This document shows, piece after piece, positions 25,007-35,232 of a stretch of 64,000 nt of DNA. The first letter of the stretch is position 1. Each line of letters begins with the position of its first letter. A program made the position numbers and the translations under genes. This DNA is from Sympetrum striolatum (Eukaryota > Arthropoda > Insecta > Odonata > Libellulidae): the NCBI GenBank assembly GCA_947579665.1, contig OX388350.1, positions 33,947,393-34,011,392 on the forward strand. The letters run 5' to 3'. A model generated the notes under the pieces. That model made no database searches. It saw nothing but the letters and a program-made list of their open reading frames with translations, and was not told the DNA's origin.

Positions 25007-25321
25007 CAGGGTTTCCCAAACCTTTTCTGCAATGGAACACTTCGCAAACCTGGGAAGTTTAACGGAACACTAAGCTTATATTTAGGTTAGGTAATTCTAC
25101 TTGTAAAATTAAAAAAATCATTTAATTACAACAAATTATTTATTTGGTAGTTATTTTTAAATATAGAACTATAATATTCTTATAAAAACTTAAAATATGA
25201 ATCAATAAAGCATTTAATGTATTTTATTCTCCAATTTTCAACTGACACTCCAAATTGTCGCGGAACACTTATTCAGGTTCAGCGGAACACCGGTGTTCGG
25301 AACATAGTATGGGAAAAACTG
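25007..25321. mobile_element. Non-autonomous hAT element (MITE) with 8-bp TSD
   Basis: The element begins CAGGGTTTCCCAAACC and ends TATGGGAAAAACTG, imperfect terminal inverted repeats of about 16 bp with the CAG..CTG termini and CCCAAA-type interior usual for hAT elements. It is flanked on both sides by the same eight bases, AGCTAAGG (24999-25006 and 25322-25329), the target-site length of hAT transposases. The 315-bp interior is AT-rich and non-coding, with GGAACAC words repeated near both ends (subterminal repeats, likely transposase binding sites). The perfect target duplication indicates a fairly recent insertion. Confidence 0.9.
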
Positions 25322-25539
25322 AGCTAAGGTAATACGGTGACTAGAAAAATTGGCTAAGAGAATTGGAATGGGTTGGAGTCATATTCAAAGTAACTACTAA
25401 TACCAGAATTATAATAATATCCAAGAACAAAGGAAAGCAAGATAAGTAATTAGGAAGTAGAAGAAAGGGTTATCAGAGGTAAGAGGTCGGAGTGTTGGTT
25501 GATGATTGCATACAGCTGACAACGGGAAGTGGCTAGGCA

Positions 25540-25706
25540 ACTGTTGAATATTTGCTAACACCTAGTGATATTGTTTGTGTCGTTGTTTGTGTAGTATTTT
25601 GTTTCTAACATCACATTTTTGGTATGTTAACTGGTAAAAATTTGTGAGAGCCTAATGATAATGTTTGTGCCGTATTGCATTTTATTTCTAAAACCACTTT
25701 TCTGCA
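25540..25706 (+). repeat. Tandem duplication, period about 90 bp
   Basis: CCTAGTGATATTGTTTGTG at 25561 recurs as CCTAATGATAATGTTTGTG at 25651. Flanks (TTTGCTAACA / TTTGTGAGAG, and TTTTGTTTCTAA / TTTTATTTCTAA) keep the spacing. The SINE at 25707 lies directly against its right edge. Confidence 0.7.
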
Positions 25707-25838
25707 GGCTCCTGGATAGTCATGTGGACAGCGCGTTTGCCTTTGGTGAAAGCGGTCCCGGGTTCGAATCCCGGTGGGAGCCAATGTGCGAAATGACCTA
25801 AGCTGTCGAAGTACTTTTAACAATACTACTACTACACA
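25707..25838 (+). mobile_element. tRNA-derived SINE with target-site duplication
   Basis: The head (25707-25782) looks like a tRNA. GGCTCCT at the 5' end pairs with GGGAGCC at 25776-25782, box A-like TAGTCATGTGG sits at 25716-25726, and a perfect box B (GGTTCGAATCC) is followed by CGG. A 50-bp body (GTGCGAAATGACCTAAGCTG and onwards) and a TACTACTACTAC-type tail follow. The bases TTTCTGCA occur immediately before (25699-25706) and after (25839-25846), consistent with an 8-bp target duplication (9 of 10 if extended). The anticodon arm does not fold convincingly, so this is not a working tRNA gene. A decayed relative sits at 8740-8867. Confidence 0.85.
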
Positions 25839-26419
25839 TTTCTGCAGACTTTTCACAATAACAAAATGACGTTGACAGATAATATACATGGGTAGAGAAA
25901 ATTTTCAGAAATGTGAAGAATATTGTACCATAATCTGATCTTTTGAACAGAGGGAGAAAATTGTATCTCCAACTATACATTAGTTCTCTCATAATTGGAT
26001 TATGGGAGAACTTTAGTACCTTGGTAACACAAATTTGAAAATGTCTTCAAACACAATGGCTCTGCAAGTCTTTGAACTTCCGATATCGGATATAATAAGA
26101 GATTAGTGTTATCTATAGTCAGGTGCACATACAAGTGGGATTCAAGAGTGCGGTATTTGACTCGTAACCCTCGTTCAAGGAGTTTCTATCGGCCGTTTGA
26201 TGAAGGAGAAGATAATCTTCTAATCGTCTTTGCTAATGCATCAGCTGATTGAACGATCAAAGGCATCAAACATTCGGCACCGACAGAAAGAATTACGATG
26301 TTATCTCCGAGATAACTATCGACTGTCATCAGAAATGAAAGGTATGAGAAAGAAGAGTGACTCTTTTTTATTTGAAGGAAGAATTTTCAGTGAATTGGAA
26401 AAAATAATCTTCGCAATCT

Positions 26420-26585
26420 CTATTCAACTCCATTTGTTTCGGTTCTTGGTAACTTCTCCCTTTATGTCATCTAAAATCTTTGCCCTCGCCTTCCCATTGG
26501 CGTAAATTCTTGCACTCTACCCTCAACTACTTGCTTTAGCATTTCAATTATATTCAATATTTGACCCACCTATTTCCTCTGTGGG
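26420..26585 (-). mobile_element. LINE ORF2 C-terminal fragment, minus strand
   Basis: The reverse complement reads VGQIL..IEMLKQVVEGRVQ in one frame, then after a one-base loss KILDDIKGEVTKNR. At DNA level GTGGGTCAAATATTGA and GTAGTTGAGGGTAGAGTGCA match the plus-strand copy near 49825-49885 closely, so both belong to one family. Only the last 60 or so codons remain, with frameshift and stops. The catalytic domain is absent. Confidence 0.65.
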
Positions 26586-28862
26586 CGCTGGATTGCTTGA
26601 ATTAAAGTCCTCTCTTCCCCAATTATCCCTAGCACCTCTGTGCTTGTTTTTTTATTAACCGAACTTTCTATTTCCATACTAGGACGTTCCCTCACGTCTC
26701 AAAGGCCTCCAAAATTAATTAATTAAATAAATAACTGTTACCGTCGCTGAATAAATACAGTATCAGCCGGTGTTAATAAATTGACATTTGAAAACAAAGA
26801 AAATTTTCAGACAGAACATTCGTCAATAAATAACAAAAGAAAGAAATTTTAAAATATATAATTTTCTGAAAATTTCAACTTTGAAAATTATTATAAGAAA
26901 TCCTTGCAGATAGGCTACTAAAGGCAACAAAATATTGCGGCAAGGTTGTCCAAACAATATTTATAAGGATGACATCAGTTATAGAATAAATTATTATTAA
27001 AATTTGATACGAAATTGGAATGAATTTGCCATTGATGATTTAGCATTCCATAATAGGAAGACTAATAAGCTCAAAACAGCGATAAATCAATCTATCGATT
27101 GCTGCAGAAAAAATTATCTTCGTTGGTGTCATTTTAGATTGATCTCATCGATATTATGGCAAGGTCGTAATTTTTCCCTAAAGAATTCCAAACCTCTCAT
27201 CATCGCTTCAGGAGTAAAATATAGGTTTCATTTTTGGAAAAGGATCAAAATATTACGATACGATCGCTCAAGCCGTTCAATATTTATACGGGTGAAGGTA
27301 CGACTGGGTCTCTTAGCTGTATTAATCCTAAAGATGATGTTCGTTGATATTTTGGTAATTGTATACAAATTTACTCAAGATTGAAGTGGATGAAATTGTT
27401 GTAGCTATTGAAATCAGAGTTAGTAGCATTATTATATATATATTATTATTATATGCTACTTTCCCACAAATTTAGCAAATATTTCTTTATTAACGTTGTT
27501 GTAGTTATCAGCTTCTTTACACTTTGTTAGCGATTTTTAACCTTGGATGAATTTTGTATGTGCATAATTTGAAAATTGTTATAATTTCGGTAAAATTGTT
27601 TCAATTTTTCTAAAATTATATGTATTATTTTATTAAGCTAATACAAATATATCTATGGACTTGAGACTTTTTCGTCAAAAGCTCGTTTATCAAACCGTGT
27701 TTAAATTACCTCTCAGTGTCGATTCCGTCTGTAAATATCAAGGCTGGAGATATAAGTTGTTGCTAGCGAAATTTTTAACTAAAATCTTACTACTTAGAAA
27801 GACGCTACAGGGCAAAGGCCATAGCTGAGGATCAATATACATTAATTTCGTTAGTTCAAGTAAGTCTCGTAAGTTTCCTAAGTCAACCTCATAGTCGCTT
27901 AATTTTTCATCTTGTAACAGTTTGTTTTGGCTAATAGACTTCCTAATTAGTGGCTCCCTGCCATGTTTCATCAGAAAACTCTCGCTCCCTGAAAAAAACA
28001 CTTCCTCTCCCAACAATCAATCTCCTTTCCCATTTCACCTACTTTTTCTACCTCATTTCCTCTCTCATTTCGGACGGGCTTACATCACATGCAATAAGGA
28101 AGATCGCCAATGATTGACCGCAAATGCGAAACTAATATTTGCCCCACTTGGACCCGATATCGCCGACAGGGAATCCAGGATCGCGCAAGAAGGCCCTCGA
28201 CGTTCCCGGGGACCAAAAAGAGAATGACGCCACCCAAAACCTTTTCAAGGATCCAAAATTCCTTTCAGGAGGAAGTGGGGAATCTCTACTTCTTGAGAAA
28301 TCCGCTTCGGAAAAAAAGTCGTGTGGATTCTTCGTCGCTGCCCACACACGCCGGCTTCCGTACCCTACATAACACGGCCAAGACTATTTCGCTCCGTGGA
28401 ATGGAAAAAAGGCATTCGGGACGACGAGGAACACCTCCCCGGAGATCCCTCTTGGCGCCAGCGAAGTCGTCCAACGGTTATTCTGCACATTAGCATAGTG
28501 GGAGTGGGCAGTGGGTCGCCTTCTCAATGGGACCGTCTTTTGTTTTTTATTCTCCTTTCCTGAATGGAAATGGGCTTACCCCGCTTAAGATGCTCCCTAC
28601 CTCTTGCGTTGAAGCCGATTTCGATGACGATGAGGGTTTACCATGTCATTCGCCAAATGGTAGTATGCAGATGTTTATTCCTTAAGGATCCGAAGTCCTT
28701 TGTAACTGTAATTCGATTAAAATCTCTCCGCGGAAGGTTGATATTCCATTAAAAATTTCTATCAGATCCTCCCTCTTAATATATATTTTATAGTTTATAA
28801 ATGTATATGTATACATATAGTAAAGGAAGAGAGTGTGGAACACGGCTGTTAATGAAGTAGTG
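26586..28862. other. Non-coding DNA with a CpG-rich island
   Basis: 26690-26745 ends in AATTAATTAATTAAATAAATAA, which could be another LINE-like tail. A 126-codon frame at 27004-27384 shows no family resemblance. 28110-28560 is CpG-rich and open in at least four frames on both strands (up to 127 codons), again more like a conserved element or local composition than a gene. Confidence 0.4.
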
Positions 28863-29123
28863 GTTTAAAATCTCCAATAGCCGTCTTTGTCGGAGTTCCT
28901 CGTCCCATACGCCGGTATTCGGAGAAAACAGGAAGATTCGTCGCTCTTTTAAGAACACTCAATATATATTTCAATAACCATACGGCACTATTGCCCCTGA
29001 TGGTGAAAGCATCACCATTGAAATGTATATGTAGGTGTTCTGAAAAGAGCTCTTCCTGTTTCTCCGAATAGCGGTGAAGGAGATGAGGAACGCAGTCAAA
29101 GACGGCTATTGTAGATTTTAAAC
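28863..29123. repeat. Long hairpin element, 261 bp with about 110-bp arms
   Basis: GTTTAAAATCTCCAATAGCC at the left end is matched in reverse complement by the right end (GGCTATTGTAGATTTTAAAC, 29104-29123). Further inward CGTCTTTG, GTTCCTC, TATTCGGAGAAA, ACAGGAAGA and AGAACAC all recur in inverted order. The loop region (about 28975-29015) contains TGCCCCTGATGGTGAAAGCA, a small hairpin itself. Overall arm identity looks like roughly 80%. A 102-codon minus-strand frame through it is a by-product of the dyad. No clear target duplication is visible. Confidence 0.85.
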
Positions 29124-29574
29124 GTCTAATGTATATGCATGCAAAACAAAAGTTCACAAGTTTTAGGAACTACATTTAATGCTTGTTCGGTAGTTATAAT
29201 AAAAGTTTACTGAGTATAATTTGATTATTTTCAGTATGCTTTGCATGTATGGATATTTCATACATATGAATTTCACTAGGGATGAAAATTAACTGTATTT
29301 AGATAAGTAAGTTAAGTCACCTCCACAATTGGGATATATTTGACGGTTTGAACAGTGCAAGTATATTAAGTATATGTTATTGTATTCGATTTTAAAGAAT
29401 TAGTTAAAAAATATCAGTCTCAGAAATATTTTTTTGATGAATCATTTATAGCAAAAGCTTCTTTTGGGACAACGAAATAAAGCTTTCCACCTTTTATGGA
29501 AAGGTAAAATCATCTTTATTCAATTTTTCTATGAAGATGGGGTTCTACTAAATTTAAATTCAAATTATTAATTT

Positions 29575-29637
29575 TAGGAATAGAAATAAAAAACACTGTG
29601 TCGAAAATTCCACTTAAGTTTTTTATTTCTATTCCTA
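29575..29637. repeat. Perfect 20-bp inverted repeat (63-bp stem-loop)
   Basis: TAGGAATAGAAATAAAAAAC (29575-29594) and its exact reverse complement (29618-29637) enclose a 23-base loop. Perfect pairing over 20 bp of non-alternating sequence is unlikely by chance in a stretch this short. No target duplication is evident. Confidence 0.8.
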
Positions 29638-31804
29638 GTATGGAATTCCACATTGTTAAGGCTTCTTCAATTGATTTTATTATTAATTTTAATTAAGGTA
29701 TATTATATCATTGCGTATATTATGTTTTGGAAAAATTAACAAACGTAAATGTACCTTTTTTAAACAGAATTCAACAAATTATTTGCGGTTACTGAAGTCG
29801 TAAGATATCTCTGAGCCAATTTCATTGTGTTTAGAAAAATAATAAATTAATAAAATAAAATATAAGAGGAATAAACATAGAAATGTACAAAAAAGTATCA
29901 AAGGGGGTCACAGAGAATAGGGGTAAACAAGTGAAAGATTCAAATGTATTCTGACAATAAAGTAAAGCTTTTTAGAAAGTTTTAATACAAAGAAAAAGTG
30001 TCATAAAGTGTGGAAATTACGCTTAAAACCCTAATGACGGACACAGGAGCTAGGAGAAAATGTGATACATGAATATTTACTTACTTCTTGATAAGGCTTA
30101 GTAAAGTGATCTGAGTCACAAAAGTTACGTTTCTTATTCAGAAGAACGTTTCAAATATTTGCGAAATCTCTTCCGCAAAGGATTTTTTCCACCACCAGGG
30201 GGAGGGGCACCCTCTCATCTACTTCGAGAAAGGTTTTTGTACACTTCTCCTCCGAAGAAAGGGTTAGCCAGCTGAACACTCCCCCGCAGAGTTGGGAAGA
30301 AAAAGGAAATACAAGTCCTTGGGTTTTTGGCAGGGATCCATCCAAAATACCTTCTCCAACTCACATGGGGATAAAAGAGGATTTCATCTCCTGTCTTTTT
30401 GCCTCTTGTTTGAAAGGTGCTGGGCCTACTTCTCCAAGAGTGTGGGAAAAGATGGTTATTTGGAGCGAAAGATATATCTTTTGGGAGAAGATAAAATCGA
30501 GCCGTACGTGTCCTCGGAATCTCTGGCGATGATCGGAAAGGGTTATGAACCTAATTAGGAGCGAATGCCAGTCTGGGAGATGAGGAGACTGGAGTTATCA
30601 GTTCAACGCCTCTGAGTTGTCTCCAACGGTGAGGAATTGGCAGGGAAAGCGCGTGATTATCTGGGCGTGGTGTGATTTGATTTGGAATGATTTTCTGCTT
30701 AATTTCCTTATCTATAGCAGGGGAACCCAAGCATTAGCGGCTCAGAAAGGGCCGTAGATAACCTATTTCAGTTTCACGTACTGAAAATTCATAATTAATT
30801 GTTGCTGTTTTGTCAATAATTCCACAACAATATTCAGTATCGGTAACTATTTTGCTTGATTCGATTGAAATACGTTACATCCACACGAGAAAAAAGTCAA
30901 AAATAGAAAAAGCTGTACGAGAGAGTATGGAAAGATTTGATTTTCCATATGCAATGGCCGCAAAGACAATATGAGGGCCGTGGATTGGGAAACCATAATC
31001 AATTTAGAAAAAGTCTGGAAAATATATCTGTAAGTTGCTAGTTGGGGATTTTCAATAGTACATTTTTTAGCCTCGGATATCGACATGAGTAATGATTAGT
31101 TTCATTTTCACTAAATTTATAACAAAATCACACTTTTCATACTTTTGCAATATTGAGTGTAAAGCTATTTATACCACGAATGATACGCTATTTGTTAGAC
31201 AATCACTAATATGAAATAAGAAACTTGCGTACCAGCAACCCGGAGAGTCTAACAATTGGTTATTATCATGGTTGGTTAAGCGTGAATAATTGATTTTCAC
31301 TATTAAATACTATCCAAATCCATCAATATATACAACTTAATGAAGATTTTAATCAAGCGATATTTATAATTTCTTGAAAGTTCAGTTATTTACACATTTA
31401 TATGTAAGCTTTCCTTAGGAGTTGTTATAAATTTATATGAAACAGCTCCAGATAAATTTTATGCTGAATTCTGCTAAAATATAAATTACGGTATTTCCGA
31501 ACTAGATCAATAACCGCAAGGCATACTAATGAAATCGATTTTCTTAATATACTTTAATATTAACGTATATCTTCAATATAATACCTAAACACCATACACG
31601 GATTAATTCCCCATCTTGTCTCATTCATAAGCAAGGCAAGATTTGTTACAGCCCGAGTTTTTCTTCTATGATAATTACAGATGTAATTCTGGAAAGAATA
31701 GTAAGAAATTCCGCTAACATTGAAATCCGTAGATTTCCGAATTTGTGTCGAATTGCCAACAAGCGTAAGAGCATTATGTTTCCAAGTTCTCCTTCATGAG
31801 AGGC
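29638..31804. other. Non-coding DNA
   Basis: 30150-30660 is GC-richer and includes CCACCAGGGGGAGG at about 30192-30205, one base off a vertebrate-style CTCF consensus. Otherwise AT-rich with no supported features. Confidence 0.4.
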
Positions 31805-31837
31805 ATTCACGGACAAAAATGGGAACCGTCCGTGAAT
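31805..31837. repeat. Perfect 10-bp inverted repeat
   Basis: ATTCACGGAC (31805-31814) and GTCCGTGAAT (31828-31837) enclose 13 bases. It lies about 100 bp upstream of the decayed coding relic and might be part of the same element. Confidence 0.6.
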
Positions 31838-31936
31838 TCCGATACATCACCGAGGAAACTTGTCAATGAAAGAGTTAAGTTTCATAACGTCGGCAGCTCT
31901 TGGCACGCGATCAGATAGCGTCTCCACCAGAGTAAT

Positions 31937-32322
31937 ATGCCGCGACACACTCGAGAAAGTTATAAAACATCTTCTGATGACAGCGCAGAGATACTGTTAA
32001 TGTTAGACGAAGAGATAGAGAAGTTTAGGAGGGAGATGTCCCATGTGAACTGCACGGAACAGGTTCTGCCTGGAGAATCCAAAGCATTCCTGGCAACATC
32101 TCCGACAAGCGGGGGGAGATAATTATTCATGAGCTCGATCTGTCCTCTGGATAACTTTTCTCTGCGGCTTAGGAAAGCAGATACCTCTCCAGGAATACGG
32201 AGTTACCTCAAGCAGTTAGTATCCGAGAGCTACTAAGTTGAATTAGCTGGATATCAAATCGACGACATTCCGTCGGTTTCTAACTTTGAAGCAAAGCAAT
32301 GGTTGGTGAGAGGAATTGAGTG
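31937..32322 (+). pseudogene. Decayed coding relic of unknown origin, part 1
   Basis: The frame 31937-32122 reads SSDDSAEILLMLDEEIEKF and onwards, an acidic, coiled-coil-like stretch with natural-looking amino-acid usage. After it stops, adjacent short frames continue in a protein-like way (EIIIHELDLSS, then DNFSLRLRKADTSPGIRSYL, then VELAGYQIDDIPSVSNF), each separated by a frameshift or stop. This is what an old coding region broken by indels looks like. I do not recognise the family. A mobile-element ORF, an endogenised viral gene or a dead host exon are all possible. Confidence 0.35.
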
Positions 32323-32827
32323 ACCCTGTTAACAAAATTTGGTTTTCAACGAATACAAATCCCATAGACCAAAACTATGGTCGTTTTAAATAACCTATGT
32401 GTGTGATTTTATCATTATTAATCTGCCCACATTTTGCAATAAATACAGTGAAAGTATAATAAAATATCTCGTACCTAAGTTACAAAAATGAAAAGCTATG
32501 GAATAGATATAAAGCATTCCAAAAAATCGGTAAAAACTATCATTGAAAAAGTGTGTATCTTTGAATCTTACGTATTATCTCGACTAAACATTCAATTAAT
32601 TCCACTATGGAAAAGAATTAATAGAAAATGAAGCAATATTTGAATAAGAGGGATTTACTAAGGATTCTGAAAAGGATATCAAAGACGTTACTTGGTCAGC
32701 ATGTTTGGTCAATACCATTGGTTCTAAATCATTAGAATTTCTTAGAATTCAGCCGTTGTAAAACACATTTATTAAGCGAAAACAATTCACTTTATTTTTT
32801 GAAATTCACGTAGATTCACAATTTTCG

Positions 32828-33230
32828 TTGTTTAACTACGATCATTCTGCACGGCGGCAGATGGAATTGGCAATGTCTGAAACTTCTCTGAAACAACAAC
32901 TCGCAACGTTCTCTAAGCTGGTAGACATTCATGATTACTTTGATAATCCTACTCTAAGAAGCTATCTTACCTTCCTTGTCATTTTCGGATGCTGTTACGA
33001 ACCGAGCTACCTTGAGAGATCCTAGTATCTTCCCGAATATCGAGGATCAAAGTGAAACAATTTCAGTAATTACAAACCTCATTGAAAAACATGTAAACAA
33101 ATCATTAAATTAGATTTACACCCCGCAGTCGCTCAAGATAAAAAAAACTTCATTTCACTCAGGAAAATGGTCACAAATTTTAAAGAGAGAGGACAATAAT
33201 TTAAACATACAATTCATAGAATCCGAAGTG
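32828..33230 (+). pseudogene. Decayed coding relic of unknown origin, part 2
   Basis: The frame at 32828-33025 reads FNYDHSARRQMELAMSETS and LATFSKLVDIHDYFDNPT, and a neighbouring frame continues TNRATLRDPSIFPNIEDQ, then EKHVNKSLN, before stopping. The helix-rich composition contrasts with the AT-rich flanks, and frame changes mark it as broken. It may belong with the relic at 31937, 500 bp upstream on the same strand, but the AT-rich gap between them shows no coding. No family assignment can be made. Confidence 0.3.
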
Positions 33231-35153
33231 AATTAAAAAGAAAATTTCTGTTGGTTTAGAGCAACAAACATGAGAATAATTTCCATATAAATTGAAGACA
33301 GATGAAGAAAGACTGGAAAAACGCGTGAATTATACCAAATTATTTTTCCGTAATCCCGCAATTCATTTCCACAAATATAAAATTAAAGTGAGGGATTGAG
33401 AATCATTTTAGCATATAAGCTGAATACAGATCCATGAAATGTAATTTTCTGACGGAGTAAAAAAATTCACCGATGTTGAAAATGCAATCAATATATTTTA
33501 TTTATACGCTCTGCAGTCGAAAGTAATGATATTTTCCTTTTTGAAAGGATACTCTCACGAGTTTGAATGTGACATGAAATATCGGCAACGCAAAATTATT
33601 TTCTTTTTCCAAGCCAAAAGGAAACTAAAATTGCTTGTTTATGCCTCAGTTATTATCAAAGAAACCTAGCATTGAAACTGTAAAAAAATTGCAAAACATG
33701 TAAGTTTTTCTTTTTCCACAAGCTTCATGGGAAGGAAATGAGAATGGAAAACGATAATAAAAATGATTCGTCTTCATTTTTGGGTGTATTTTAGTCAGAG
33801 ATGATAATTCTTACAATAGACCCCATTTTATCAGCACAAACACAAACAACCATGCGCTAACAAGGATACCCGGTACCTATGCGTTGCAAGGCAAACATTA
33901 CCAAGTTCACGTAACAGAGGAAATATCTTACTAAGATCAGAACGGTAGTGGTTTAAAGAAAGAAACTGAACGTGAATGAGACTACAAATCAAGAATTCAA
34001 ACCAAGGATAAAGAATGACCGAATTTCTTAAATACCTCTCATTTGAAATCCTCAATAACTTCGAAACACACACCGATTTCCAACGGAGCAAACCAATAGA
34101 TTTACGTCCGGAAGGAGTTTTCCATATCAATTTGGAATGTTCTTCGATGATGAATATTTTAAATTTCTCAGACGGAACAACGAAAAATCTCGCCTCGGCG
34201 TACGAGATCAAACGAACCAAGTGCACATCTTACACTAGTGCAACTCCAAAGGTGAAACAGAGCTGAGTTAATATTAACCCTAATAGGTCGTGGAAGGCAC
34301 TGTGCAATGAGCACACGAACATTCTCCTTCAATAGCGGGAGGGGAAGGAAAGAAATTATATGTGTCAAAGAAGATGGAGAGAGGAAGCCAAGATAAGCTC
34401 ATTTCCAAAGGAGCACGTCTCCAGACGCGATCGAAGCTTGACGAGAAACCATAAACATTCCAAGAAAATGATTAAATTCGTGTATTCATGGGGGATATTT
34501 CCAAGGGCGGCGCCGGTTTTTAAAATTACTGGCGAAAGCACAATCGGCGATATATTTAGCAATACCTTATCGTTTGATACAGAAAAATCTACACGGATGT
34601 AAGCCAGGCAAGATAGATGCAGATATGAAAATTCATCGGGGAATCGTGGGGGTTGGAATGATAATTCCAAATATCAGTTAACAAGGAAAATGTTAAATGG
34701 AGATGTGACATTAATTTATGATGAAAAATTATCGTATTATGAAGAGTAATAACACAACCGCAACTTAAATGGGTGTTTAAGTTTTGTTTTCGTTTTTCGG
34801 CACAATAATTTGTTATATTAAACTTAGTTAAACCTCGATAAACTCCTTATTCGGCTATGATAGACATTTATGAGCCTATCATTCAACTATTTTAAAATGT
34901 TTTTTTCATATTTATAAGTGACGAAGAGAAAGGGTAGCGATTATGGAAAAAATTGTAGTGAAGTTGATTAACCATGAGATGAACCAAAGGTTACTAGAAA
35001 TACCACCAGAAATGGAGGCATAAAATTATTCACATTCTAATGGCATAAAAGTTAATCATTTCTAAATATATGAAGGAGACAATATTTATCAAAAATACAG
35101 TGTATACAATTCCCTTTTCAGAATAACGTAAGATTAAAAATTTCATGTAAGTA
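33231..35153. other. Non-coding DNA
   Basis: Overlapping frames on opposite strands at 33831-34368 (up to 131 codons) and 34360-34670 (up to 101 codons) sit in a somewhat GC-richer patch and match nothing I recognise. Confidence 0.4.
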
Positions 35154-35230
35154 CAGTCCTGGCCAAAATTAACGCAGCACCGGCCGTAAGGATCGCTAGG
35201 GAGGTGCTGCGTTAATTTTGGCCAGGAGTG
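35154..35230 (+). mobile_element. 77-bp palindromic MITE, copy 1, TA-flanked
   Basis: The element consists of two 28-bp terminal inverted repeats (starting CAGTCCTGGCCAAAATTAAC, ending GGCCAGGAGTG, 27 of 28 positions complementary) around a 21-bp centre (GGCCGTAAGGATCGCTAGGGA). It is bounded by TA on both sides (35152-35153 and 35231-35232). TA target duplication plus CAGT-type termini fits Tc1/mariner-like transposition. It is too short to code and would need a transposase in trans. A second copy lies at 37723-37799 in reverse orientation. Confidence 0.88.
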
Positions 35231-35232
35231 TA

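Noticed and set aside
25707..25782. Functional tRNA gene
   Set aside because: The head is tRNA-like, but the anticodon arm does not fold, a SINE body and tail follow, and a family relative exists at 8740.
28849..29157. 102-codon minus-strand open frame
   Set aside because: It is produced by the two arms of the long hairpin and has no protein character.
21471..30186. Shared word AAAGGATTTTTTCCAC at about 21474 and 30178
   Set aside because: Similarity stops at the word itself. A single AT-rich 16-mer match is expected by chance in 64 kb of this composition.
30715..30775. hAT end (CAGGGGAACCCAAG)
   Set aside because: Only one possible terminus, no matching second end and no 8-bp duplication.
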